Shown piece after piece: positions 43,984 to 53,385 of a stretch of DNA of 64,000 nucleotides. The stretch covers positions 558,001-622,000 of the forward strand of contig NZ_CP117812.1 of NCBI RefSeq assembly GCF_028728065.1, written 5' to 3'. The translations under genes and the position numbers were made by a program. Under the pieces are notes generated by a model. The model was not told the origin of the DNA and made no database searches. It saw only the letters and a list, made by a program, of their open reading frames with translations. Position 1 is the stretch's first letter, and every line of letters starts with the position of its first letter. This stretch comes from Lentisphaera profundi (GTDB taxonomy: Bacteria > Verrucomicrobiota > Lentisphaeria > Lentisphaerales > Lentisphaeraceae).

Positions 43984-46900
43984 GTGAATTGTGTTTTTTG
44001 TTCAAATGAGCTTCAATGGGAGAATGGTCATCCAAAGTGTGACTGTGGCGGAAATTATTTCATCGCGCCTCAAGGAAGTTCTGAAGTTAAAATCGCCTGC
44101 CCCTGCTGTAGCCGCAATATTTTGTTAGATAATTCGACATACGGTCATAAAATTGCCTGTTCCTGCGACACCTACCTTGCTGTCATAGAAGCTCCTGCCT
44201 CAATTCTATCGTCGTCAGAACCACCACTCCACCTAGATTTACTCAACGATACAGAGAATCAAAGTGAAGTCATTGTAAAAAATCCAGTACCCACTCCAAA
44301 GACCCAAAGCAAGACTAAGCCTAATTTCGGAAAAAAGAAGCGTAAACTAAGGCAGACGACTGAGACCAAGCGTAAGCTAAGGCAGACGACTGCGATCAAG
44401 CGTGATCGAAACAAAACTTCAAGTAAACAAGGCAGTCCCAGCAAGAAAAAGAAAAAATCTATAGTATTCATTTCCGCAATAGTCACTATCTCACTGATTG
44501 CTGGGTATTTTTTATATAGCCCCTTGCTAGGAGAAAAGGGTGTTTTTGCTAATTTCGCAAATACTGATGCTGAGGACAATAATCACCCGCGACAAGACTC
44601 AAATGGGGTTCACCTTAATCCTGACATACTCAATAGTTTCCTCTCCAGTCATTGCACAGAGTGCCATGGCACTGACAAACAAAAAGGAGACATCAGGCTA
44701 GACACCCTAACACTAGCGATCTCCAATAGCGACACCGCTCAACATTGGCAAGAAGTACTCGATGCACTTAACCTCGGTGAAATGCCTCCGGAAGACGAGC
44801 CGCAACCAAGCAAGGAAGAACTCGAAACCATCATCGAGCACCTCACTATTGCACTGCAGACCTCAAAAAAACGCCTCTCTGAAGACGGCGGAAATATAGC
44901 ACTACGCAGAATCAATCGACGTGAATATAGACACAGCATTGAGCAGTTATTGGGAATGCATATAAGCGAATCTATCCTACCAGCAGATGCCATCACCGAA
45001 GGGTACGATACCGTAGGACAAGACCAACACTTTTCTAGCCATCACTTTGACGACTACTTTGAAACGGCTAAGTCCGTCGCCACCGTCGCCCTTAAATGGG
45101 TAGACAAAGAGAAACCGGCGCCAAAATCACGTACATACCCAGCGGAAGGCCAACATAAACACATGTATAAAAAGTTCAAAAGTTTGAGCGCATATGTCAC
45201 TATGGCAAAAGCTAGAGGCGGGTACATAGACAGACGCAAAAAAAATATGCATACCGCACTAGAGAATTACATCAAGGTGCCCTATAATGATAAGGGCGTT
45301 TTTGTACTTGAAGGCTCTCATTATGGGTCTCATCCTGGTGATAATTTCTTAGTAGATCCGAGAGCGAGCTATAAGTTGACGGTGAAAGCAGGGCTCGTAG
45401 CTGAGTCCCCCGCAATTCGCCATTTTTTAAAGGTCACTATTGGGCCTAGAATTCTCGGCTATCTCAATGTCTCCGGCTCACTGGAGTCACCACAAGAAAC
45501 GCAAACTCTGGAATACCAAGCGCAATTTTTTGAATCACCATATGCCAGATTCGGGCTCTCGGAAAACAAAGCAGGTGCTCCGATCAAAAAGTACCTAGAA
45601 CAGATAGGAGATAAAACAGGTAAAGCGGCGATCTGGCTAGATGAAATGACTATAAAAGGACCATTCTATAAGCAAGCCTCAGCGATCGAAAGCATCTATA
45701 AACAAACCATTGCGACCGTAGATGCTAATAAGGGCGATCAAGAACTAGACCTACAAGCCAAACAGTTTTTGAAAGAATTCATGAACAAGGCCTTTCGAGG
45801 TAGAGATCCCGCACCTGAGTATGAGCAGCTCGTCCTTAAAATATACAGTCTCGATCGCAAGCAGGGCAAAGAGCTCAAAGAATCTCTCATCACCCCTCTA
45901 GCGATGATTCTCAGCTCTCCCAGCTTTCTCTACCTCATGGAAGACGCCCCTGCCACAAAAGAAGGTGTCGTTAATGAGGTCGAATTCGCCAATCGAATCT
46001 CACATTTCCTCTGGAGTCGCTCAGCATCAGATGAGCTTCTCGCAGATGCTAAAGCCGGCAAGCTAAAGGACAAGGCAGTGCTAAAAAAGCACATCAACTG
46101 GATGCTCAAGCAAAAAAATAGTTTTGCACTCTCGGAAGGCTTTTTTGATCAATGGGTAGATATGGAGCGATTTGAATCCATTGGTATTGATGAAAACTCC
46201 CACGTAAAATTCAACAAAGGCGTGCAACATTCTGCTAAACTCGAAGTGCAGCACTTCTTTCACACCCTGTTAAAGGAAAACCTCAGCCTCACTCAGCTCA
46301 TAGACTCAGACTTTGTCGTCATCAATGACTTGTTAGCCTTACATTACGGGCTGAACGCGCCCAATAAAGGAAATGAATTCCACAAAGTCAAACTCCCCGC
46401 AGACTCACCACGTGGAGGGCTACTCGGAACCGTAGCATTCCTCTCGATGGGCTCAAATGGCGAGCGCTCATCCCCCATTATTCGTGGCGCGCTCATCCAG
46501 GAAAAGTTTTTTAACAGAAAACCTCCGCAACCGCCTCCTAACGTCCCTGAACTAGAAGATGTCAGTGACAAAGTCTTAAGCGTAAGAGAAAGCATTGCCC
46601 TTCACCGTCAGCAAGCTCAATGCGCATCCTGCCATCGTAGTTTCGATCCCTTGGGATACGGCTTAGAAAACTTTGACTTGATAGGACTCTGGCGCGACCA
46701 GGAGATAATAGAAAATATGAGTGAGGAAAACAAAAAAATCACCTCTGTTCCGATAAAAGCTGAAGGGGTATTCCCGAACAAAGAACCCTTTCATAATCTG
46801 GATGAATTCCGAACGGGACTCATGGCACACAAGCACCTGCTGACGCGCTCTATCACTGAAGGCCTCTTATCCTACGGACTAGGTAGACACATCGAATTTG

Positions 46901-47058
46901 CCGACCAGCAAGCACTTGACGAGATCTGTGAAAAAGCCAGCCAAAACAATGAACAAATCGGCGATATCATCTACTCCATCATCAGCCATCCCCTTTTCAG
47001 AAGAGCTGATCAAGCTTCCGCCACCGCAAGTTCCAAAATGAGGATAAGTAAATTATGA
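43984..47058 (+). CDS. Zinc-ribbon, planctomycete cytochrome-c, DUF1592-type protein (copy B)
   Basis: A 1024-residue protein, same length and domain order as the one at 37622: N-terminal Cys pairs, a membrane helix at about 160-178, heme motif CTECH near 224, DUF1587/1592/1588/1585 blocks and CASCH near 880. Differences are scattered, densest in the linker (residues 75-115) and around 320-330 (HSIEQLLGMHISESILPAD against YSIEHLLGMNVPEKILPPD), where a short patch looks exchanged rather than drifted. GTG start, again behind the ATGACC/AGGGGTCAT stem. Overlaps the next gene by 4 bp. The duplication distance is 6362 bp. Confidence 0.88.
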   Translation: MNCVFCSNELQWENGHPKCDCGGNYFIAPQGSSEVKIACPCCSRNILLDNSTYGHKIACSCDTYLAVIEAPASILSSSEPPLHLDLLNDTENQSEVIVKNPVPTPKTQSKTKPNFGKKKRKLRQTTETKRKLRQTTAIKRDRNKTSSKQGSPSKKKKKSIVFISAIVTISLIAGYFLYSPLLGEKGVFANFANTDAEDNNHPRQDSNGVHLNPDILNSFLSSHCTECHGTDKQKGDIRLDTLTLAISNSDTAQHWQEVLDALNLGEMPPEDEPQPSKEELETIIEHLTIALQTSKKRLSEDGGNIALRRINRREYRHSIEQLLGMHISESILPADAITEGYDTVGQDQHFSSHHFDDYFETAKSVATVALKWVDKEKPAPKSRTYPAEGQHKHMYKKFKSLSAYVTMAKARGGYIDRRKKNMHTALENYIKVPYNDKGVFVLEGSHYGSHPGDNFLVDPRASYKLTVKAGLVAESPAIRHFLKVTIGPRILGYLNVSGSLESPQETQTLEYQAQFFESPYARFGLSENKAGAPIKKYLEQIGDKTGKAAIWLDEMTIKGPFYKQASAIESIYKQTIATVDANKGDQELDLQAKQFLKEFMNKAFRGRDPAPEYEQLVLKIYSLDRKQGKELKESLITPLAMILSSPSFLYLMEDAPATKEGVVNEVEFANRISHFLWSRSASDELLADAKAGKLKDKAVLKKHINWMLKQKNSFALSEGFFDQWVDMERFESIGIDENSHVKFNKGVQHSAKLEVQHFFHTLLKENLSLTQLIDSDFVVINDLLALHYGLNAPNKGNEFHKVKLPADSPRGGLLGTVAFLSMGSNGERSSPIIRGALIQEKFFNRKPPQPPPNVPELEDVSDKVLSVRESIALHRQQAQCASCHRSFDPLGYGLENFDLIGLWRDQEIIENMSEENKKITSVPIKAEGVFPNKEPFHNLDEFRTGLMAHKHLLTRSITEGLLSYGLGRHIEFADQQALDEICEKASQNNEQIGDIIYSIISHPLFRRADQASATASSKMRISKL

Positions 47059-48338
47059 GTCTACACTTATATAATCGACGCACCATGCTCAAAGCAGGAT
47101 TCACCGCTCTCGCGCTGCCCTTCATGGAGTCGCTCGCTATGGGGAAATCGGCTAGCACAGTAGCGCCAAAACGTTTCCTTTTTATCGGCTGTGGCTACGG
47201 ATTCAGTAAAAAGAATTTCTTCCCTACAAAAGCAGGGAAATTCTCAAAAATAGGACTCACTCCAGGACTCAAGCCGCTAGAACGCCACAAAGATGATATT
47301 ACCATGGTTTCGAACCTCACCAACCTGGGTGCCAGAAATCCTCACGCTGGTAGTACTACATACCTCACCGGAGCTGACGTTGGAGGTACAAGAGGGCGGA
47401 AATTTATTAATGGCATCTCACTCGACCAAGTCATCGCTCAGAAAATTGGTCAAGATACCCGCTTCGCCAGCCTCTCACTCAGTGGTGAAGGAGAAGGAAA
47501 TGATGGCCATGGCCCCGGACTCTCACTCTCCTGGTCGGATAAAGGGCATCCCATTCCAGGCATCAAAAATCCCCTCGCCCTCTATCACGAACTCTTCGGT
47601 CAAAGCAAAGAAAGCAATGCCGAACGCGAGTACCGCCTCTCGCAAAAACGTAGCATCCTCGATGCCGTCGTTGCGGACCTAAAATACTCCAGAAAGAAAC
47701 TCAGTAAGACCGATCAAGATAAATTAGAAGACTACCTGCAATCGATTCGTCAGATAGAGCAAACTATTAGCCGTGAAGTTCAATGGGCAGACACAGCAAA
47801 AGCAAAGGCTCCACTGCAAAAACCAGGAGCCACCATGGACGGTCTCCAATCACTCATGACTCTCCAGCGTCTTATGATAGCCGCCTTTCAAACCGACTCC
47901 ACTAGGGTAATTACCTACAGACAGCCCGTAAGCCCCTTGCTCGCAAGCTGGGAAATTAATGTCGGCGCACACACTCTCTCCCACCAAAATCATTCTCACC
48001 AAGGCGCTTCCAATTTAAAAGACTTTAAATCCATGGAACTCTTCTCAGGCCTCATCGACCTCTTTAAAAATACCCCAGACCTCAATGGCAAAAGCCTCTT
48101 TGACTCCACTCTCATCAGCTATGGCACAAACATCCGCCTAACTCATAGTCTCAGAGGCTGCCCCGCCATCTACACCGGTGGCGCCGCAGCCAAACTCAAA
48201 ACCGGCGAGCACATCATCTTGCCAGAAGAAGACACTCCACTAGCCAACTACTGGCTCACCCTCTGCCAACAATCAGGCGTAGAGATGGATAGCTTCAGTC
48301 ACAGCACGGGCACTCTCAAGAAGCTTATTCGCTCTTAA
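47055..48338 (+). CDS. DUF1552 exported protein (copy B)
   Basis: A 427-residue DUF1552 protein nearly identical to that at 40693 (for example MIAAF and YRQPV here, MVAAF and YKQPV there). Tat-like leader [18 protein letters not shown]. It overlaps the DUF1592-type gene by ATGA. The two pairs are therefore recent duplicates under similar constraint, both still open. Function unknown. Confidence 0.88.
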   Translation: MSLHLYNRRTMLKAGFTALALPFMESLAMGKSASTVAPKRFLFIGCGYGFSKKNFFPTKAGKFSKIGLTPGLKPLERHKDDITMVSNLTNLGARNPHAGSTTYLTGADVGGTRGRKFINGISLDQVIAQKIGQDTRFASLSLSGEGEGNDGHGPGLSLSWSDKGHPIPGIKNPLALYHELFGQSKESNAEREYRLSQKRSILDAVVADLKYSRKKLSKTDQDKLEDYLQSIRQIEQTISREVQWADTAKAKAPLQKPGATMDGLQSLMTLQRLMIAAFQTDSTRVITYRQPVSPLLASWEINVGAHTLSHQNHSHQGASNLKDFKSMELFSGLIDLFKNTPDLNGKSLFDSTLISYGTNIRLTHSLRGCPAIYTGGAAAKLKTGEHIILPEEDTPLANYWLTLCQQSGVEMDSFSHSTGTLKKLIRS

Positions 48339-48430
48339 TCCAACTTTTTTAGTATGGCCCCGAGGGATTAATGAGTGGGAACTTAAGGTTTTTTAAGCAT
48401 AGATTCACAAAAAATATTATGGCCGCGGGG

Positions 48431-48802
48431 GCTCCCCGACCTCCGGAGGAAGTAATAACTGGGGCTCCGCCCCACACCCCGATCAAGGTACTGCCGTACA
48501 GGCAAATATTTTTTAGTTGCCTGTCTGGCGAAGACCCTTAAGAATCCCAACGCTAGTCGCATCGCGCCCGCGCTTAATCTAAGCATGAATTTCTCTTAAG
48601 TTCCCATCCATTAAGGGCTCCCCGACCTCCGGAGGAAGTAATAGCTGGGGCTCCGCCCCACACCCCGCTCAAGGTACTGCCGTACAGGCAAATGTTTTTT
48701 AGTTGCCTGTCTGGCGAAGACTCTTAAGAATCTCAACGCTAGTCGCATCGCGCCCGCGCTTAATCTAAGCATGAATTTCTCTTAAGTTCCCATCCATTAA
48801 GG
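48431..48802 (-). repeat. Two tandem 186-bp composite repeat units
   Basis: Units begin at 48431 and 48617 (GCTCCCCGACCTCCGGAGGA) and a third starts at 48803 but soon diverges. Each carries GGGGCTCCGCCCCACACCCC, GTACTGCCGTACAGGCAAAT, TTGCCTGTCTGGCGAAGA and GTCGCATCGCGCCCGCGCTT. They are inverted copies of the intergenic blocks at 16045 and 29335. No gene is seen in 48339-49042. Confidence 0.8.
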
Positions 48803-48964
48803 GCTGCTCGGCCACCGGAGGGTGCTGCCACACAGGCGATAAAAATATCTGGGGCTTTGCTCCCTTGTGTGGGAAAATCGTTATATTTTTTTGACGGAAA
48901 AGTTATAGTTTTTTTACTTGCAAGTATTTCCGAAAAATAAACTTTGCACTTTTTTTTGTAAAAA

Positions 48965-49000
48965 TAGGTAGCACCATAAAAAATATTGGGTTTATCATTA
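48965..49000 (+). promoter_or_regulatory. Pseudopilin upstream motif, copy B
   Basis: TAGGTAGCACCATAAAAAAT followed by ATTGGGTTTATCATTATAAG, preceded by CCGAAAAATAAACTTTGCAC. Matches the run before the pseudopilin at 42258, though the proteins are only distantly alike. Confidence 0.45.
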
Positions 49001-49042
49001 TAAGAGCAATCATAACAAGATTAAGTAAATAGGAATAAAAGC

Positions 49043-49768
49043 ATGGAAACAAAAAAATTTACTCTCATCGAATTACTTGTTGTCGTGGCCATAATAGGAA
49101 TTTTAGCGAGTTTATTATTACCCGTTTTAGGTAAAGCCAGAGAAAAAGGCAAAGCAGCAGTATGTAAGAGTAACCAAAAACAATTAGCTATCGCATTCTA
49201 TATGTATATGGATGATAATGATGGTATGGCTCCGCTCTGCGGCACGCGATATCAGTGGAATGATTATCTAGCTCTATACGACGGCAGAGATCATGTACCC
49301 CATGCGGCCAAATATACAGCCGCTCCAATATCGTCAGACCAATATGGAGAAGCAAAAATATACGGCTGTCCTAGCTCTGACGTAGGCACTCCTACAAACG
49401 CAAGTATACTCTCATATACCTATTTTAGATATGATGGTGGCGGTATGAATAGAGGTGCCGCAACATGGAGCCAGAGCAATATGGGCACGTACAGTGTACA
49501 ACTATCTACGGTAACTGACGCTAGTAGTTCTATATTATTACATGAATACTGGGATTTCGGAAATAGAGTAGGCCGCAATTGGGGCAGCGCTATCGATTTT
49601 CGATATATCTTTGATAACCCTAATAAAAGAGGCCACTTCCAAGATACTGGGAAATCTACATACCTAATGGCAGATGGTAGTGTACATTCACTGACATTTG
49701 GAAGCACACTAATGGGTATAGGTGCTCGAAATGATACCCGAGAAACTATGTGGGATCTCCATAAATAA
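49043..49768 (+). CDS. Pseudopilin (module copy B)
   Basis: A 241-residue pseudopilin: [20 protein letters not shown] leader and helix, then KAREKGKAAVCKSNQKQLAI and a C-terminal part with HFQDTGKSTYLMADGSVH, a longer-spaced form of the H-X9-DG motif. AGGA precedes the ATG. Its upstream region is closely shared with the gene at 42258 but the protein has diverged well beyond the neighbouring duplicated genes. This points to replacement, recombination or strong diversification of the pilin within the module. Confidence 0.84.
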   Translation: METKKFTLIELLVVVAIIGILASLLLPVLGKAREKGKAAVCKSNQKQLAIAFYMYMDDNDGMAPLCGTRYQWNDYLALYDGRDHVPHAAKYTAAPISSDQYGEAKIYGCPSSDVGTPTNASILSYTYFRYDGGGMNRGAATWSQSNMGTYSVQLSTVTDASSSILLHEYWDFGNRVGRNWGSAIDFRYIFDNPNKRGHFQDTGKSTYLMADGSVHSLTFGSTLMGIGARNDTRETMWDLHK

Positions 49769-49939
49769 TGGAAACTAGAAATCATATAAAATAGCAAGGC
49801 AACAAAACTAAAATTGCCCGATCTAATAAAGAGTATTATCAGCTCTACGCTTTCAAGTTCGATGAATAATCGAGACGACAGTCCAAGTTTAGAGCACGAT
49901 AGGCTTCGATATCACGGAAGACTGAACAAAGAGAGGTTG

Positions 49940-49960
49940 GCCAACAAAGCGTTCAGCAGG
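49940..49960 (+). other. Half-attC-like sequence before sialidase
   Basis: GCCAACAAAGCGTTCAGCAG ahead of the ribosome site of the gene at 49972; compare 43091-43110. Only a left-half resemblance to attC; no right half. Confidence 0.25.
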
Positions 49961-49971
49961 AAAAGAAACAG

Positions 49972-51315
49972 ATGAAAACAAATAACAAAATGGCTTTTCT
50001 TGCCGTCAACGCAATACTTGCCTCGTGCGCAATAACGATCGCATGGGCGGCCCCTAAGAAGGCGGATATAGAGCCATGGGCCAAGTCTAAAACAGTATCT
50101 GCGGATCAGCTAAAAGCTGCGATAAACCAGCAAGCTCCGGGACTCGACATTACGACGGGGGCAGAGATTCCTTCCGAGGGTTATTGTGATCAGCCTTACG
50201 TCGTGAAACTGCCGGACGGCACTTGGTTATGCGTCATGACTACCGGCAAGGGGCACGAAGGTTCAGGCGGCCAACACATTGTATCCTGTCGGAGCTCCGA
50301 CCAAGGAGCAACGTGGAAAGCTCTCGTCGATATCGAACCTGCCGACGGCCCCTTAGCCTCTTGGGCCATGCCTTACTTGACCGACTATGGCCGTGTCTAC
50401 GTTTTCTACACCTACAACGCTAAGGACATGAAGAGAGTGCGTGCCTCCACTAACTACGCGCGGAAGCGGGTGGACACGCTTGGAGAGTATGCGTTCAAGT
50501 TTTCTGATGATGGGGGCAAAACCTGGTCGAAGCAGCGCTGGTTCATTCCGGTTCGCGAGACCGCTATCGACAGGCGCAATCCTTACAAGGGCGAAGTCCG
50601 GTTCTTCTGGGGTGTTGGCAAACCCATACAGCATAAAAATTCAATGTACCTCGGTTTTACAAAGGTCGAAACATTCGGACTTAACTTCATCGAGAAAACC
50701 GAGGCGTTCTTCCTACGTAGCTCCAACATCGACACAGAGCGTGATCCAGACAAACTCCAATGGAAGACGCTTCCCGACGGAGATGATGGACTCAAGTCGC
50801 CCAAAGGTCCGATTGCCTCCGAAGTGAACCTGACAAGCCTGTCCGATGGCAGCCTATTCTGCACCTACCGAACCGTTGCCGGGCATCCCTGTCACGCCTA
50901 TTCAAGGGACGAGGGCAAGACCTGGACGGAAGCAGCCTTCATGACCTATGGTCCAGGAGGCCCGCTGGTCAATCATCCCCGGGCAGCCAACTTTGTGCGC
51001 AAGTTAACGGAAGGTCCCTACAAGGGGCGTTACATCTATTGGTTTCACAACAACAAGACGAAGGGCTGGGGCGGGCGCAATCCCGCCTATCTCTTGGGAG
51101 GAACGGAAGTGGATGGCCCGGGTGGAAAGCACATTCAATGGGGTGAACCTGTCGCAGTGCTCTATGACCGGAACCCAGAGACACGTATCAGCTACCCCGA
51201 CTTTGTGTGGGACAACGGCCTCTACATCACGGAAACCCAGAAATTAATCGCCCGCGTTCATCGCATTCCGGATGGACTCCTGCGAAGTCTGTGGAAAGAA
51301 AACAAAGCCGAATAA
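49972..51315 (+). CDS. Secreted sialidase-like BNR/Asp-box protein
   Basis: A 447-residue exported six-bladed-propeller protein of the sialidase (GH33-like) superfamily, probably cleaving sialic acid or a related sugar. Signal peptide 1-26 (ending AWA). Three Asp boxes (S-x-D-x-G-x-T-W) are visible: SSDQGATWKAL, SDDGGKTWSKQ and SRDEGKTWTEA. No clear N-terminal RIP motif of classical sialidases is seen; CDQPYVVKLPDGTWL occupies that place, so the specificity is uncertain. AGGAAAAG precedes the ATG. It is the intact version of the head found at 43123, and precedes the propeller-esterase gene by 65 bp. Confidence 0.8.
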   Translation: MKTNNKMAFLAVNAILASCAITIAWAAPKKADIEPWAKSKTVSADQLKAAINQQAPGLDITTGAEIPSEGYCDQPYVVKLPDGTWLCVMTTGKGHEGSGGQHIVSCRSSDQGATWKALVDIEPADGPLASWAMPYLTDYGRVYVFYTYNAKDMKRVRASTNYARKRVDTLGEYAFKFSDDGGKTWSKQRWFIPVRETAIDRRNPYKGEVRFFWGVGKPIQHKNSMYLGFTKVETFGLNFIEKTEAFFLRSSNIDTERDPDKLQWKTLPDGDDGLKSPKGPIASEVNLTSLSDGSLFCTYRTVAGHPCHAYSRDEGKTWTEAAFMTYGPGGPLVNHPRAANFVRKLTEGPYKGRYIYWFHNNKTKGWGGRNPAYLLGGTEVDGPGGKHIQWGEPVAVLYDRNPETRISYPDFVWDNGLYITETQKLIARVHRIPDGLLRSLWKENKAE

Positions 51316-51380
51316 ACTCCGCAGGCGACGCCCTAAAGGCCGCAGCTGAGGAGTAAGGTACGAGGAGATAGAGAATAATA

Positions 51381-53324
51381 ATGAAGAAAATATTACTATG
51401 TGTAGGGGCCTTAAGCCTTTGGGCTATGGCGGCGATAGCGGAAAATGGACCTCTGGAACCCCAACTTATCAGCAGCGAGCATCTGAGTGGTCCGGCGAGT
51501 TTGGGTCTGGAGCTAAGGACTTACGCCTCCAATAGTGATCAGATCAAACTCAATGGCACCCTTCATATCGCTTTCGGCCCAAAGAATCAGGAGATCGTCA
51601 CGGATTCACACAACAATCGTTTCCTCTACCGTGCCAGCGCTGATGAGCCCTTTCAAATTTCTCCCATCCCGGTGAAAGGTCAGCACTCGCTTGTCTACAA
51701 CCCGGCCGACAAGCTCTACTACGCAAACGATACCGCAAATCACCGCATCATCTCCTTCTCTGATCTCAGCACTAGCAAGATCACTGCTGAGACTAAAAAT
51801 ATTGCCGGCATAGAGCTGAAGCGCCCGCACGATATCGTTGTCGATCCCGCGACGGCTTGGATCTATACGATCAATCCAAACTCTGGGCAGGTTTTTCGCT
51901 TCACCGCGATAGGCGAAAACGAGTCTGTGCTCTCGGTACCTGTAAAAGGCTATGCGCGGGCACTGACTTTTGCCAAGGGCAAACTCTATGTCATTGGATC
52001 GTCGAGAGGACGGATCGTAGAAGTCGTGGATTGGGACACTGAGAAATTCAAGATTTACGATAGTTTCGCTCCCACAAAGAAAAATGGCCCTGCGGGTTCC
52101 TGGACTAAGACCGGGCTCGTTCTCAATGATGCCGAATTCTTTGACGGCTTCTGGTATGCAACAAGCTACTTTACCAAGTCATTTGCTAAGGGCTCCAACT
52201 TCGATGAGAATAAATTCATCCGCTTCAAAACGCTGGATGACTTCGTCAAGGGCAATTGGACTGATCTAAGCAGTCTGATTCCGACAGGCATGACCCCCTA
52301 TTACCTCACGGTAAATAAAGGCAAACTTTACCTAGCCATCTTCCACCATGAGTCGCATGGAAACGGCGACTCCATCCTTCAATTATCTCCAGTTAAACCG
52401 TCATCTTCTCGTGTGAAAAAGAATCAGCGGAAGACGAGCACCAAGGCAGCAAAATACGCGGACTCTGTACCGCAGCCCACCTTGAGCGAGATTGCCTACG
52501 GCGATCATGCACGGCATGTCTTGGATTTCTGGCAAGCACCGTCCGACAAGCCGACTCCGCTCGTTTTCGTCATTCACGGCGGAGGATGGAAAAACGGCAG
52601 TAAAGAACGTCTCAATCGCTTTGTCGATGCCTCAGCTTTGCTCCAACAAGGAATATCAGTAGTTGCCATTAATTATCGATTGATTAGAAAAGACACAGAT
52701 ATCAAACCACCCGTCAAAGCTCCCTTATATGATGCGGCTCGTGCTTTGCAGTTCGTCCGCAGCAAAGCCAAAGAATGGAATATCGACAAGAGACGCATTG
52801 CGGCCGCAGGGGCTTCCGCGGGCGCCTGCTCAAGCCTTTGGCTAGCCTTTCATAAGGACCTCGCCGATCCGGAGAATGCTGATCCCATTGCCCGTGAATC
52901 AACACGCCTTTATTGCGCCGCAGTGAATAATGCTCAAACCAGCCTAGACCCCAAGCAAATGAAGCAATGGACCCCCAATAGTAAATACGGCGGTCATGCG
53001 TTTGGCCTCCAAAATTTCGATGAGTTCCTCGCCGAACGAGACAAGATACTGCCGTGGATTGCCGAGTACTCTCCCTATGCGCTGCTTAGCCCAGATGACC
53101 CGCCGGTCTACCTGCATTATTCCAAAGACTCTCCCGCCATCGGCAAACCGCAGAAAGACCCCACCCACACCGCCAACTTTGGTATGAAGCTTCAGGAGCG
53201 CTGTCTGGAACTGGGTGTTAAATGTGAGCTCGTGTATCCCGGCGCTAAAAAGGTGAAATACAAAGACTCAAGCGCCTACCTGATCGCAACTCTCAAGTCG
53301 CCCGCTGAAGAATCAGGAAAGTGA
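51381..53324 (+). CDS. Secreted beta-propeller / alpha-beta hydrolase fusion
   Basis: A 647-residue exported two-domain protein. After the signal peptide (1-20) come NHL-like propeller repeats to about residue 338 (HSLVYNPADKLYYANDTANH, RPHDIVVDPAT). A lysine-rich linker leads to an esterase/lipase-type alpha/beta hydrolase: oxyanion motif HGGGWKNGS near 396, nucleophile elbow GASAGA near 478, and probably His in THTANFG. The esterase may remove acyl groups from glycans that the propeller binds (inference). GGAG precedes the ATG. The propeller alone is duplicated at 7842. It probably shares a transcript with the sialidase. Confidence 0.82.
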   Translation: MKKILLCVGALSLWAMAAIAENGPLEPQLISSEHLSGPASLGLELRTYASNSDQIKLNGTLHIAFGPKNQEIVTDSHNNRFLYRASADEPFQISPIPVKGQHSLVYNPADKLYYANDTANHRIISFSDLSTSKITAETKNIAGIELKRPHDIVVDPATAWIYTINPNSGQVFRFTAIGENESVLSVPVKGYARALTFAKGKLYVIGSSRGRIVEVVDWDTEKFKIYDSFAPTKKNGPAGSWTKTGLVLNDAEFFDGFWYATSYFTKSFAKGSNFDENKFIRFKTLDDFVKGNWTDLSSLIPTGMTPYYLTVNKGKLYLAIFHHESHGNGDSILQLSPVKPSSSRVKKNQRKTSTKAAKYADSVPQPTLSEIAYGDHARHVLDFWQAPSDKPTPLVFVIHGGGWKNGSKERLNRFVDASALLQQGISVVAINYRLIRKDTDIKPPVKAPLYDAARALQFVRSKAKEWNIDKRRIAAAGASAGACSSLWLAFHKDLADPENADPIARESTRLYCAAVNNAQTSLDPKQMKQWTPNSKYGGHAFGLQNFDEFLAERDKILPWIAEYSPYALLSPDDPPVYLHYSKDSPAIGKPQKDPTHTANFGMKLQERCLELGVKCELVYPGAKKVKYKDSSAYLIATLKSPAEESGK

Positions 53325-53385
53325 GTCCGGTATTGTAAGATAAGGAAAAGATAAGATGATGAATGACAAAAATAGAAAGACCTGC

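Noticed and set aside
37622-48338. Diversity-generating retroelement behind the near-identical DUF1592/DUF1552 copies
   Set aside because: No reverse transcriptase, no template repeat and no adenine-biased changes; ordinary duplication with conversion explains it.
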